Counted from the first letter of the stretch, positions 26,513-36,050 are shown. The stretch: 64,000 bases of DNA from JAAYZH01 sp964479695 (GCA_964479695.1 CAYZSO010000008.1:1-64000), one strand, 5' to 3'. The notes: a model not told the origin generated them from the sequence alone. Made by a program: numbers and translations.

Positions 26513-28276
26513 ATGAAGAAGTTCATGCAGAAATTGATCCGATCTTGGCAGAACCTGCGCTTACGCCCTAAATTTTTGCTGATTCTTCTAATAGCAATTT
26601 TGCCAGTCGGATTCGTGGCTATCCTGACTCTTAACATCCCACTTCGAGCTTATGACAAACAGCTTTATAAAAGTAGCTCTCAGATGATTTCCCTATTTGC
26701 TGAACAGATCCAAAGCGAACTTAAGAACTATGAGGATATCAGTTACCACATTTTGACAGACAAGGCACTTCAGGAAAACCTATCCATCATGAAAGATGCC
26801 GCTCCGGGTACACTTCCCTGGATTACCGCTCAGACGAAAGTAGCCAATCGGGTAGCTTATTACAGTCTATGGTTTTCTAACTCGGTCAGTTTTCAATTAA
26901 AAACCAGTAAAGGCAGCTCATTTAATCACTTTTTTGAAGTATCGTCGGGTAGCGACGAATTGACGGAGGAGCGGATCGCCGCAGCTCTCAACCACAAGGG
27001 GCGTTTTGTTTGGCTAACCGAAGAAGATGATCCCTCCCGACTGTTTCTTGTACGCGAGATTCGAGAAATGGAGGACATGGAGCTGGATACCCTCGGCTTC
27101 TTGCTAATAGAAGTAGATTTTCCTGCTCTAGTGGAGCAATACAGCAACAGCATGGGTAAGATGGGAATGATGCCGCGAAGTGCCGTCTATAGCAATGGCC
27201 ATACTTTATATGCCAGCGATGAGGGCGTTCAGACTCTTGGTGCGAATGAAGACGGCTATACCTATATGATGGTAGAGGGTCAACCGATGCTCTGTGTCAG
27301 GTATACCTCCGGCAATGGGATGAAATATGTAACATTAGTAGATTATTCCGGTATCCGAGCAACGACTCTAGTAGCCATTAGTGTGACCATTCTTTGCATC
27401 TTGGCTGCAATACTTTTAATGCTGGCCGTCAGCAGAGGCTTGATTGATAATATTCTTCGTGATTTGCAGAACCTTTTGCAAAAATTCGACGACTTTGCCA
27501 TTAGTGGAGAACCAGTCCCCGTCCAGAACAGTCACTACAAAATGCGTCAAGACGAAATTGGTGACATGCACCGCGGATTTGATTGGATGACTCACGTATG
27601 GACTCAAGTCAACCATGAAAAAGAGGAGCAGAGCAACCTTCTGCAGGAAAAGCAGATTCAGCAGCTTCGTGCCCAGATACGGCCGCATTTTTTGTACAAC
27701 ACATTGGAATCTATCTATATGTTAGCCCTAAATTTGGAAGACCAGCGTATCGCTATCATGACGAATGCTTTGGGCAAGTTGTTACGCTCCTCTTTGAATG
27801 AAAAACGAGATGTCATTACTGTGGCTGAGGACTTACAAGTCACGCGCGATTACCTGAGCATTCAGCAAATCCGCTATGGTGAACGGTTGCAGGTAGAGTA
27901 TGAGATCCCACAAGACCTTCACTCCTGTCGAATTCCTGCTATGACTATACAGCCGCTGGTAGAAAATGCAATTCACCATGCCGCCGAAAAAATGCTGGGC
28001 ATCTGCACGATCCGCATTTTTGCGACTACGTCAGAGAATTGTGTGGACATTACTGTGCAAGACAATGGCCCTGGTACAGACGAAGACATTCTTGATAAAC
28101 TGGAAAGCGGAGAAGTTCAGCCTGAAGGCTTGGGCATTGGCATGCGCAACATTCATAAGCGCATACAACACGCCTTTTCCAACCAGTATGGGTTACGGGT
28201 TTGCAGCGAAGAGGGGAAAACTCAAATTATCGTTCATATACCCTATACCAGGTTCGAATCATCCAGCGAATCATGA
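26513..28276 (+). CDS. YesM-type sensor histidine kinase
   Basis: Membrane sensor of the LytS/YesM group, 587 residues. A first transmembrane helix near residues 20-43 is followed by a large extracytoplasmic sensor domain to about residue 300, a second helix (TTLVAISVTILCILAAILLML), a HAMP-like linker, and the His_kinase core with IRPHFLYNTLESIYML (His near residue 392), then the ATPase boxes ENAIHHAAEKM, VQDNGPG and GLGIGMRNIHKRI. AAAGGTG precedes the ATG at 26513, favoured over an upstream in-frame start. It pairs with the following AraC-type regulator and probably senses the glycan taken up by the ABC transporter downstream. Confidence 0.93.
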   Translation: MKKFMQKLIRSWQNLRLRPKFLLILLIAILPVGFVAILTLNIPLRAYDKQLYKSSSQMISLFAEQIQSELKNYEDISYHILTDKALQENLSIMKDAAPGTLPWITAQTKVANRVAYYSLWFSNSVSFQLKTSKGSSFNHFFEVSSGSDELTEERIAAALNHKGRFVWLTEEDDPSRLFLVREIREMEDMELDTLGFLLIEVDFPALVEQYSNSMGKMGMMPRSAVYSNGHTLYASDEGVQTLGANEDGYTYMMVEGQPMLCVRYTSGNGMKYVTLVDYSGIRATTLVAISVTILCILAAILLMLAVSRGLIDNILRDLQNLLQKFDDFAISGEPVPVQNSHYKMRQDEIGDMHRGFDWMTHVWTQVNHEKEEQSNLLQEKQIQQLRAQIRPHFLYNTLESIYMLALNLEDQRIAIMTNALGKLLRSSLNEKRDVITVAEDLQVTRDYLSIQQIRYGERLQVEYEIPQDLHSCRIPAMTIQPLVENAIHHAAEKMLGICTIRIFATTSENCVDITVQDNGPGTDEDILDKLESGEVQPEGLGIGMRNIHKRIQHAFSNQYGLRVCSEEGKTQIIVHIPYTRFESSSES

Positions 28277-28300
28277 ATAATGAAATGAAAAGAGGATACC

Positions 28301-29353
28301 GTGTACAAACTGCTAATAGTAGATGACGAGCCAATCATCCGTGAAGGGCTGGAAAGAATGATTGATTGGGCAAGATTGGATCTTCAATTGACCGCCTCCT
28401 GTCCCAATGCCATTGTAGCCTTGGACAGTATGACCGACGACATGCCGGATATTCTTCTGACGGACATCTGCCTGCCGGGAATGACGGGGTTGGAATTGGT
28501 TCAGCGAGCGATGACGTTACACCCTATGCTCCAAACACTGATCATCTCCGGACATGATACCTTCCAATATGCTCAACAAGCTCTGAAATATGGTGTGAAC
28601 GAATACTTGCTCAAACCATGCTCTCAAGAAGAGATTGAAGAAGCATTACTACGTGCTTGCCATGCCATAGACCGGCAGAGAAAAAAGGTGCTTTATCTAT
28701 ATGAAGAGCGTCGTCTGCGAATAAAGTCTCTGGTTGATCACTTCAATGCCCTGCTGGAGAGCGAGGCAGATGCTGAGCAGCTCAAAAAGGAGGTTGGGGA
28801 ACTTATTAAAACGGTGGAGGATCCCAGTCTGCTGCAGGAAACACTGGTTGCTGTAGTAATGGGCAGCTCGGGTTCAACTCAGGCTGAATGGAGCATGAAC
28901 ATTATTAACGATGCCTTACATAACCCCAAATCTTTGGCTGAGCTATTCAGCAGTAGTTTGTTGCAATTGCGCGCAGAAGGGCGTGCTGTCCGAAGCAATG
29001 ATTTCGTGCATCAAATGATCACTTACACGAATGTCCATTTTGCTGATGAATCACTCTCCCTGCAATACCTGGCTGACAAAGTGGTATACATGAATGCTGA
29101 CTATATCGGACGGGAATTCACCCGCACAGTTGGGCAGAAGTTCAGCAGTTATTTGCTAAGCTTACGTATGGAGCACGCCAAGTCACTCATGTTCGCAGAT
29201 CCTTCACTGCATAGCTATGAGATTGCTGAAAAGGTTGGTTTGGGCGGTAACCCCCATTATTTTAGCCAATTGTTCCGTAAATACACGGGTACGTCACCAA
29301 AAAACTACCGTCGTGTTCTGGATGAACAGCCGGATCAGTCAGGTCATAGTTGA
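28301..29353 (+). CDS. YesN-type response regulator with AraC DNA-binding domain
   Basis: Receiver domain at residues 1-120 (LLIVDDEPIIREGL, phospho-acceptor Asp in LLTDICLPG near 55, Lys in EYLLKPCS), a middle linker, and a C-terminal AraC/XylS domain (residues ~245-345) with two helix-turn-helices, the second ending GLGGNPHYFSQLFRKYTGTSPKNYRR. The start codon is GTG, with AGAGG 5 bases ahead. It follows the sensor kinase by 24 bases. The likely target is the promoter of the sugar-binding lipoprotein gene immediately downstream, since YesM/YesN pairs usually control an adjacent carbohydrate ABC transporter. Confidence 0.94.
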   Translation: MYKLLIVDDEPIIREGLERMIDWARLDLQLTASCPNAIVALDSMTDDMPDILLTDICLPGMTGLELVQRAMTLHPMLQTLIISGHDTFQYAQQALKYGVNEYLLKPCSQEEIEEALLRACHAIDRQRKKVLYLYEERRLRIKSLVDHFNALLESEADAEQLKKEVGELIKTVEDPSLLQETLVAVVMGSSGSTQAEWSMNIINDALHNPKSLAELFSSSLLQLRAEGRAVRSNDFVHQMITYTNVHFADESLSLQYLADKVVYMNADYIGREFTRTVGQKFSSYLLSLRMEHAKSLMFADPSLHSYEIAEKVGLGGNPHYFSQLFRKYTGTSPKNYRRVLDEQPDQSGHS

Positions 29354-29561
29354 TACAGAATTTTTAAGAGCTTTCTTATTGCCTGCCTATGACTTGTTTC
29401 CGATCCCACCCCAATAAATCTTCATGTTAGCAGCTACATTTTCAGATAAAACAAGAGGTTTGATCAATAGCTCTTTAGTATTTCTGACGGCATTTTGAAA
29501 AAATGAGGTTAAATCTCAAGACCAAACTCGAATAATTGTACAAAGAAATCAGAAATCTGAA

Positions 29562-29590
29562 TTAAGATTTAGTCAAATACTCGCTATAGT
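29562..29590 (+). promoter_or_regulatory. promoter of the sugar ABC transporter operon
   Basis: TTAAGA, 17 bases, TATAGT, about 35 bases ahead of the lipoprotein start. The weak -35 fits a promoter that needs an activator such as the AraC-type regulator. The rest of 29354-29561 is AT-rich without a recognisable gene. Confidence 0.5.
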
Positions 29591-29624
29591 ATGGTCAATA
29601 TAAATCTCATGGAGGTGCTCCCAA

Positions 29625-30968
29625 ATGAAGAAAAAAATAATCAGTACTCTGTGCGCTTGTGTGATACTCGTCGGCGCAATTTCCAGTTGCGGAAATTCTG
29701 CCACCAGTAACACACAAGACCCTGCCAATTCCGGGACCGGTACAACCACCACGGAAACCGCATCCGGCGCTGATGGCAAGACAACCCTGAACATCCTTTG
29801 GTGGGGTTCTCAAACGCGCCATGACTTGACAACCAAGATGTTGGAAAAGTTTGAAGAACTTAACCAAGACATTGATGTAGTCATGGATTACTCCGACTGG
29901 GGCGGCTACTGGACCAAGCTTCCTGCCCAAGTTGCCGGGGGACAGACGCCCGATGTATTTCAAATGGATTATGCCAAACTAGCTGAATATGTAGAGAACG
30001 GTGTCACTGCTGATTTGAGTAGCTACATTGAAAACGGCAGTCTCGATATGAGTAACGTGGACCAAAATATCTTGGATTCCGGCACAGTGGATGGAAAAGT
30101 TTATGCAATCTCTACCGGCACAAATGCGCCTGTAATGTTATATCGCAAAGACATTTTGGACGAGATGGGCTTAAGCCTGCCAATGAATCCGACGATGTCT
30201 CAGTACATTGAAATCTCCAAAAAAGTATTTGAGGAAACTGGCTTGCGTGACACGTTTGTAACCAGTTGCTCTGCCGACAACCTACGCTTTATCGTACGGA
30301 ACTACGGCTTAAACCTTTACAACGAAGACGCTTCAGCGTTAGGCTTTGAAGATCCAAAATACATTGTGGATATGTGGGATTTGGCCGTACAATCTCAAAA
30401 TGAAGGCTGGGGCATGATGATTGGCGAAGAGACTGCCACCACCGCCTTTGATTCCATGGTGGCAGATGCTTGGAGCCGCTATCAAAACTCTAATGAACTT
30501 CAAGCGTACCGTGAAGCAACGGGCAAGGATATCAGTATGGTCATGATCCCTAACCGTGATGACGCTACTGCTTCTTCTACCTATCTAAAACCCGCAATGT
30601 TCTGGTCTGTGAGTGCAGACAGTGACGTCAAAGATGCTGCAATCCGCTATATTGACTTCTTTGTCAACAATGAAGCTTGCTATGACATAGTAGGCATAGA
30701 GCGCGCCGTTCCTATTTCCTCAAAGATGCGCGAGTATGTCGCTCCGACTCTCAATGACGTCGGCAAGGAAGTAGTAGAATTCATCGATTATGTTAGCCAG
30801 CCGGATATGGCTTCACCACTCATGAATCCGGATCCTGCTGCTCATAGTAAAATTTCCGATCTTTTAGCTCAGTACTCCGATCAAGTTCGCTACGGTGAGA
30901 TTACTGATCTGGATTCGGCTGCTCGTCAGTTTATGGATGAAGCAAATGCAATTTTAGCATCGGAGTAA
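29625..30968 (+). CDS. ABC transporter sugar-binding lipoprotein
   Basis: Extracellular solute-binding protein of the family-1 carbohydrate type, 447 residues. Signal peptide MKKKIISTLCACVILVGAIS followed by lipobox Cys at residue 22, a Thr/Ser-rich tether to about residue 50, then LNILWWGSQTRHDLTTKMLEKFEE, GGQTPDVFQMDYAKLAEYV and C-terminal lobes typical for oligosaccharide binders. GGAGGTG precedes the ATG. It heads an operon with two permeases, an enzyme and a second oxidoreductase. The ATPase (MsmX-like) is not encoded here and would be shared from elsewhere, as is common in Firmicutes. Confidence 0.95.
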   Translation: MKKKIISTLCACVILVGAISSCGNSATSNTQDPANSGTGTTTTETASGADGKTTLNILWWGSQTRHDLTTKMLEKFEELNQDIDVVMDYSDWGGYWTKLPAQVAGGQTPDVFQMDYAKLAEYVENGVTADLSSYIENGSLDMSNVDQNILDSGTVDGKVYAISTGTNAPVMLYRKDILDEMGLSLPMNPTMSQYIEISKKVFEETGLRDTFVTSCSADNLRFIVRNYGLNLYNEDASALGFEDPKYIVDMWDLAVQSQNEGWGMMIGEETATTAFDSMVADAWSRYQNSNELQAYREATGKDISMVMIPNRDDATASSTYLKPAMFWSVSADSDVKDAAIRYIDFFVNNEACYDIVGIERAVPISSKMREYVAPTLNDVGKEVVEFIDYVSQPDMASPLMNPDPAAHSKISDLLAQYSDQVRYGEITDLDSAARQFMDEANAILASE

Positions 30969-31057
30969 CGTTTCTAAAGATGGGCGCCTAAACTTCATCA
31001 ACCTGAATTGCAATGTTCGTAAAACTGCTGACAGGTGTCCAAAACACTTTACCCTGA

Positions 31058-31084
31058 CGCGCCGGAGGGAGCTTCTTCGGCGCG
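31058..31084 (+). terminator. intercistronic hairpin (attenuator) after the binding-protein gene
   Basis: A 9-bp stem CGCGCCGGA / TTCGGCGCG (one G-T pair) with a 9-base loop is followed by CTTCTT. It lies between the binding-protein and permease genes and probably gives partial termination or protects the upstream mRNA, so that more binding protein than permease is made. Confidence 0.65.
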
Positions 31085-31126
31085 CTTCTTAAAGTCTCCA
31101 TGTATTCTGAGATAGGAGCTAATGTC

Positions 31127-32050
31127 ATGAAAAATTCCACCAGTCTCATACGTAAATTCAACACTTTTTTGAATTGGGATAATGTGGCTGGATACTTGTT
31201 TATCCTTCCCTTTATTATCGGTTTTATTGTATTCACCGCCATTCCGTTCTTCACCTCACTTTATCTTGCATTTACGGAATATAACGTCTTGTCTGACCCT
31301 AAATGGGTTGGACTAGCAAACTTCAAAGAAATGTTCTTTGAAGACAAGCTGTTCTGGGTATCTTTCAAAGTAACCTTCAAGTTTGCTCTCATCCAAGTCC
31401 CCATCAAACTGGCCGTTGCCTTGTTGGTAGCCATGATTCTTTCTCGAGCGACTCGCGTGACCAGTTTCTACCGCGCCGCGTTTTACATCCCATCGTTAAT
31501 GGGTGGGAGCGTTGCCATAGCCCTTCTCTGGAAGCAACTGTTTTCTCCAAGAGGAGTCATTAATCAAATCTTGGGTTTTATTGGTCTTCCGGATAACACG
31601 GCATGGCTTGGCAATCCCGACACAGCTCTGGGGACGCTTATTGCGTTGGGAGTCTGGCAGTTCGGTTCCTCAATGCTGATTTTTCTGGCGGCCATCAAAA
31701 ATATCCCTTCAAGCTATTATGAAGCAGCCATCGTGGACGGAGCTGGCCCTGTGCGTCGTTTCTTTTCGATTACGCTTCCCCTATTGACTCCAATCATCTT
31801 GTTTAACCTCATAAACCAAGTGATCGGCGCTTTTCAAGCGTTCAACTCCAGTTACCTGATCACAAATGGTAAACCCTTGAACACCACACTATACTACGGC
31901 GTTCATCTGTACAACAAAGCTTTTAATCAATTCGAGATGGGGTACGGAAGTGCTATGGCGTGGTTCATGCTGCTAATAATCGGCTTCTTCACAGCTCTGA
32001 TTTTCCGCTCTTCTAACGCATGGGTCTATTACGAATCGGAAGGAAGGTAA
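31127..32050 (+). CDS. sugar ABC transporter permease, MalF/UgpA type
   Basis: Inner-membrane permease with six predicted helices, 307 residues. The cytoplasmic EAA loop that docks the ATPase reads YYEAAIVDGAGPVRRFFSITLPLLTP near residue 215. The start at 31127 is chosen because TAGGAG lies 8 bases before it. It pairs with the next permease 6 bases downstream. Confidence 0.95.
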   Translation: MKNSTSLIRKFNTFLNWDNVAGYLFILPFIIGFIVFTAIPFFTSLYLAFTEYNVLSDPKWVGLANFKEMFFEDKLFWVSFKVTFKFALIQVPIKLAVALLVAMILSRATRVTSFYRAAFYIPSLMGGSVAIALLWKQLFSPRGVINQILGFIGLPDNTAWLGNPDTALGTLIALGVWQFGSSMLIFLAAIKNIPSSYYEAAIVDGAGPVRRFFSITLPLLTPIILFNLINQVIGAFQAFNSSYLITNGKPLNTTLYYGVHLYNKAFNQFEMGYGSAMAWFMLLIIGFFTALIFRSSNAWVYYESEGR

Positions 32051-32056
32051 TGTAAG

Positions 32057-32920
32057 ATGATTAAAGCGAACACACTTAGTACTTCAGCACAGCGCAGAAT
32101 GGGAACCTTTATCTACCATGCTCTGATGATTGTCGCCAGCTTCATTATGCTATACCCGGTTCTGTGGCTAGTCGCTTCCTCTTTTAAACCTAACGGTGAT
32201 ATTTTCTCTACAGCTACTTCGTTATTTCCCGAAAACTTTACACTAGAGAATTACATTAATGGCTGGAAAGGGTTTGGCGGTTATACATTCAAAACATTTT
32301 TTTCGAATTCTCTTTTGGTGGCCCTTTCTTCTTCAGTGGGCATGGTGATCTCCTCTACACTTGTCGCATTTGGTCTTGCACGCATTCAATTTAAAGGTCG
32401 GAACTTCTGGTTCGTGCTGATGATCATCACGATGATGCTGCCTGGCCAGGTCATGATGATCCCTCGCTTCGTACTTTTCAACAAGATGGGTTGGGTAGGT
32501 ACTTATCTTCCCATGATTATTCCTTCTTTTTTTGCCAGTGGGTTTAATGTCTTCCTCATAATGCAGTTTATTCGTGGCATTCCTCGTGATATGGACGAAG
32601 CGGCCAAAATCGACGGTTGTAGCTGGTATGGGGTGTTCTTCCGTATTGTGGCCCCCATGATTGTTCCTTCAATGGTAGCCGTTGGTGTGCTGACATTCAT
32701 GTCTAGCTGGGAAGATTTCATGGGTGCTTTGCTTTACCTTAACAAACCGCATACCTACACCGTAGCCTACGCATTGAAGTTGTTCAACGATAGTTCTATG
32801 GCGGACTTCGGCGCTACTTTTGCCATGTCAGCTGCCTCACTCGTGCCGATCCTGATTATCTTCTTCTTCTTCCAGAAAAGTCTGGTAGAGGGGATCTCCA
32901 TCCAGGGCTTGAAGGCTTAA
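32057..32920 (+). CDS. sugar ABC transporter permease, MalG/UgpE type
   Basis: Second permease subunit, 287 residues, six predicted helices. The N-terminal part LYPVLWLVASSFKPNGDIF and the EAA loop MDEAAKIDGCSWYGVFFRIVAP are typical for the MalG group. It forms a heterodimer with the preceding protein. The following enzyme gene starts 33 bases later, in the same operon. Confidence 0.95.
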   Translation: MIKANTLSTSAQRRMGTFIYHALMIVASFIMLYPVLWLVASSFKPNGDIFSTATSLFPENFTLENYINGWKGFGGYTFKTFFSNSLLVALSSSVGMVISSTLVAFGLARIQFKGRNFWFVLMIITMMLPGQVMMIPRFVLFNKMGWVGTYLPMIIPSFFASGFNVFLIMQFIRGIPRDMDEAAKIDGCSWYGVFFRIVAPMIVPSMVAVGVLTFMSSWEDFMGALLYLNKPHTYTVAYALKLFNDSSMADFGATFAMSAASLVPILIIFFFFQKSLVEGISIQGLKA

Positions 32921-32953
32921 TTCTCATCAACAAAGTACAAGGAGAAATATTTT

Positions 32954-34849
32954 ATGTTTCATATTGATCGACTCCCTGCAGTCCCATTGCTGACATCCGA
33001 CCCGTACCTTTCCATTTGGATGCCCGCTGATACAATGACTCAAACGGATGCCTGCCACTGGAGCGGACCTGCTAAACCGATCAGCGGTTTACTCACTGTG
33101 GATGGTGAAACGACCCGGTTTATAGGTACAGGACCTGAGCCCGAAGCAAGAATGACCGAGCTTAGGGTAACTGCTACCAGGACTTACTTTACCAGTGAGT
33201 TTGCTGGTGTGCGACTGGAGACTTGTTTCGTTGCGCCATTTCTGCCGCAGGATTTAGATTTGGTAAGCATGCCCGTTACCCTGATAACCTTAGCCGCAGT
33301 TTCTCTAGATGGCGCCGATCATGAGGTTCAGGTAAAGTTTCATCTCTCTGACCGCCTGTGCTACGACGGAAATATCCGTCCAGCTATGTCAGGGGGATCT
33401 TTTGTGCTAAATGGTAAAAACACCGCTTGGTGTGGACAGGCTACCCAGAAGCCGCTGAGTCACTCTGCTGACCATTCGACAATCGACTGGGGCTATCTGT
33501 ACCTTAGTTCTGATGCCGAGACCGCACTTGTGGGCAATGGCCTACAGACCTGCTCGCCTCTCACGTTGGGTGGCCCCCCGGCACGTATCGTTGTTTCGTA
33601 TGATGACATCGCTTCAATCAACTACTTCGGTGATCTATGCAAACCTTGGTACCGCCGTGATGGCAGGAAGATCACTGATGCGATTGACTTCGCACATGTG
33701 CATTTTGACGCAATACTTAGTCAATGTGCCGAGTTAGACGACCACATAGCAACGGATGCCCGCGAGGCTGCCGGCGAAGATTACGTAAGACTTGTGAACG
33801 CAGCCTGGCGTCAAACTTTTGCCGCCCACAAGCTTATCGCTACTCCTGCCGGCGAAATGGCCTTCCTTTCAAAAGAAAACGACTCTAATGGCTGTATCGG
33901 GACCGTTGATGTAAGTTATCCATCGATTCCACTCTTCTTAAAATATTGCCCTGAGCTTGTGAATGCAATGTGTCGGCCGGTTTTGGAATTCGCTTCAATG
34001 CCGGTATGGACGGAGAATTTTGCCCCACACGATGTGGGACGCTATCCTCTGGCAACAGGTCAGGTCTATGCCTCGATGACTCACGTCAGTCCCGGCCAGA
34101 GCTATCCCCCCTATTACTTATATCCGGCCGGAACCAAAGTATGGGACACTCGTTACCAAATGCCATTAGAAGAATGTGGAAATATGCTGATCATGCTGGA
34201 AGCCGCCCGTACTTATGGTGCAAACCCCTCTTTGGCTAATCAGTACCGCCCGTTGCTGGATACCTGGGTACAGTACCTTGTAGAATATGGTGAAGACCCC
34301 GCAGAGCAGCTTTGTACTGACGATTTTGCAGGGCATTTAGCCCACAATGTCAACCTAGCCGCCAAAGCCATGGTCGGAGTCGCCTGCTATGCACGCCTGA
34401 CAGCCGATGACACATATGCTGAGAAGGCAAAGGCGATGGCGTCCCTTCTTCTCAGCAAGATTGGAGATAAAGGAAATACTCCCCTGACTCTCGACGGTAT
34501 AGGTTGGAGCATGAAATACAATTTACTGTGGGATCTTGTGTTGAACCTGGATCTGATGCCTCAGGACTTTTACAAGGCAGAAATTTCAAGCTATTTATCA
34601 CGAATCAACACATATGGTCTACCCCTGGATTCTCGAGCCGACTATACAAAATCGGACTGGATCTGCTGGATCGCTCGCATGTCGAATGATGCTTCTATTC
34701 GCACAGCTTTGATCTCACCAATTGCTAAAGTACTGCAGGAAACGACATCCCGCGTCCCATTCTCCGATTGGTATGACTCTAAGACCGGACGTTATGAGGC
34801 CTTTATTGCTCGCAGTGTACAGGGCGGAATCTTCGCGCTGATGTTATGA
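32954..34849 (+). CDS. glutaminase A-like (DUF4964/DUF5127/DUF4965/DUF1793) protein
   Basis: A 631-residue protein matching the architecture of fungal GtaA-type glutaminases: an N-terminal DUF4964/5127 part with AVPLLTSDPYLSIW and ACHWSGPAKPISGLL, then a helical (alpha/alpha)-barrel DUF4965/DUF1793 part with DVSYPSIPLFLKYCPELV, APHDVGRYPLATGQVY, MPLEECGNMLIML and a C-terminal SDWYDSKTGRYEAFIARSVQGG. There is no signal peptide, so it acts inside the cell on an imported compound. The biochemical role of bacterial members is largely untested. Because it sits in a sugar-transport operon, a glycoside or amide-linked sugar substrate seems more likely than free glutamine. That is inference. Confidence 0.8.
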   Translation: MFHIDRLPAVPLLTSDPYLSIWMPADTMTQTDACHWSGPAKPISGLLTVDGETTRFIGTGPEPEARMTELRVTATRTYFTSEFAGVRLETCFVAPFLPQDLDLVSMPVTLITLAAVSLDGADHEVQVKFHLSDRLCYDGNIRPAMSGGSFVLNGKNTAWCGQATQKPLSHSADHSTIDWGYLYLSSDAETALVGNGLQTCSPLTLGGPPARIVVSYDDIASINYFGDLCKPWYRRDGRKITDAIDFAHVHFDAILSQCAELDDHIATDAREAAGEDYVRLVNAAWRQTFAAHKLIATPAGEMAFLSKENDSNGCIGTVDVSYPSIPLFLKYCPELVNAMCRPVLEFASMPVWTENFAPHDVGRYPLATGQVYASMTHVSPGQSYPPYYLYPAGTKVWDTRYQMPLEECGNMLIMLEAARTYGANPSLANQYRPLLDTWVQYLVEYGEDPAEQLCTDDFAGHLAHNVNLAAKAMVGVACYARLTADDTYAEKAKAMASLLLSKIGDKGNTPLTLDGIGWSMKYNLLWDLVLNLDLMPQDFYKAEISSYLSRINTYGLPLDSRADYTKSDWICWIARMSNDASIRTALISPIAKVLQETTSRVPFSDWYDSKTGRYEAFIARSVQGGIFALML

Positions 34850-34851
34850 AA

Positions 34852-34898
34852 TCTTGTCCACACCTCGCCATAAGTTCTGTTCACACCTCGCCAAAAGT
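34852..34898. repeat. 23/24-bp tandem duplication after the glutaminase-like gene
   Basis: Two units sharing CACACCTCGCCA(T/A)AAGT lie between the enzyme stop and the ribosome site of the next gene. Confidence 0.85.
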
Positions 34899-34915
34899 AA
34901 AGGAGAGACTACAAG

Positions 34916-35986
34916 ATGAAACCGGATCAAAATACGCAGCCTGAACCTGTAGTACTACCGGGAGAATTAAAGTTTGCTGTCGCAGGTTTAGCTCACGGAC
35001 ATATTTACGGTATGGTGAAAGGCTTACTGGACGCCGGAGCGGAGTTAGTGGGCGTGTGGGATGATGACTCTCAAAAAATATCAGACTTCCGGAATGTTTT
35101 TCCACAGGCACAAGCCGCATCCAATCTAAATGCACTATTGGACGATCCTGACATCAGAGTAATAGCCGGCGCCTCGATTCCAAATGATCGCTGTTCACTG
35201 GGTCTACAGGTCATGCGAGCAGGCAAGGACTATTTTGTCGATAAGCCTCCGATGACCACTCTAGATCAGCTTGCTGCAGTCCGTAGTGCGGTGAAGGAAA
35301 CTGGCCGAAAATATATGGTCTATTATTCTGAACGATTGCATAGCGAGGCTGCAACGTATGCTGATCAGTTAATTCGTCGGGGCGAAATCGGGCAAGTTCT
35401 GCATATAGAGGGCTTTGGCCCCCATAGACTGGGAAACGACCGCCCGGACTGGTTCTACGAAAAATCTAGGTATGGTGGTATACTTTGCGACATAGGAAGC
35501 CACCAGCTGGAACAGTTTCTACATTTTACCGGTGCAGAAGACGCCAACATAACCTTTGCTCATAAATGCAACTATGACCATCCCAAGCACCCGGAGTTCG
35601 AAGATTTTGGTGAATGCACAGTTACCGCATCAAATGGGGCTACCGGATATTTTCGAGTGGATTGGTTCACTCCGGACGGCCTGCGCAACTGGGGCGATGG
35701 ACGCACATTTATTTTGGGCACAAACGGCTACATTGAACTACGAAAATACGTTGATCTGGCAGCTGATCAAAAACGTGAAAATATGGTGTATTGGGCCAAC
35801 CAAAAGGGTGAATTCAAAATTGATGCCACCGGACAAGTTGGTTTCCCTTTCTTTACCCGGTTTATTCGTGATTGTATTGATCGCACCGAAACGGCAATGA
35901 CGCAGGAGCACGCACTACTAGCCGCCGAACTATCCCTAAAAGCACAGCTTCTGGCTGACAACGTCTCGGTTGACAACGTCTCGTAG
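34916..35986 (+). CDS. Gfo/Idh/MocA family oxidoreductase (second copy)
   Basis: A 356-residue NAD(P)-dependent dehydrogenase of the same superfamily as the first copy but only distantly alike. The Rossmann part reads FAVAGLAHGHIYGMVKGLL, the catalytic motif is VDKPPM, with Asp in place of the usual Glu of EKP, and the C-terminal domain has YGGILCDIGSHQLEQFL with the catalytic-type Asp and His. The C-terminus ends in a duplicated DNVSV, from a 15-bp tandem repeat that runs into the stop. AAAGGAGAG precedes the ATG. It is the last gene of the transporter operon and probably converts the sugar released by the preceding enzyme. Confidence 0.88.
   Translation: MKPDQNTQPEPVVLPGELKFAVAGLAHGHIYGMVKGLLDAGAELVGVWDDDSQKISDFRNVFPQAQAASNLNALLDDPDIRVIAGASIPNDRCSLGLQVMRAGKDYFVDKPPMTTLDQLAAVRSAVKETGRKYMVYYSERLHSEAATYADQLIRRGEIGQVLHIEGFGPHRLGNDRPDWFYEKSRYGGILCDIGSHQLEQFLHFTGAEDANITFAHKCNYDHPKHPEFEDFGECTVTASNGATGYFRVDWFTPDGLRNWGDGRTFILGTNGYIELRKYVDLAADQKRENMVYWANQKGEFKIDATGQVGFPFFTRFIRDCIDRTETAMTQEHALLAAELSLKAQLLADNVSVDNVS
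35956..35985. repeat. 15-bp tandem duplication at the oxidoreductase stop codon
   Basis: Two copies of TGACAACGTCTCGGT/TGACAACGTCTCGTA; the second contains the first bases of the TAG stop. Frame is kept. Confidence 0.85.
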
Positions 35987-36010
35987 AAACTTCTTGACTA
36001 GACCATAAAG

Positions 36011-36050
36011 AGAAAAAGAGCAGCCCGGGGAACTTGGCTGCTCTCTTTGT
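36011..36050. terminator. bidirectional intrinsic terminator between the island and ftsH
   Basis: Perfect 9-bp stem AGAGCAGCC / GGCTGCTCT with CTTTGTT behind it on the plus strand and TTTTTCTCTTT on the minus strand, so it can serve the island operon and the ftsH operon. A second 8-bp hairpin (GCCTAGCT / AGCTAGGC, 36069-36094) lies closer to ftsH without a T-run. Confidence 0.85.
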
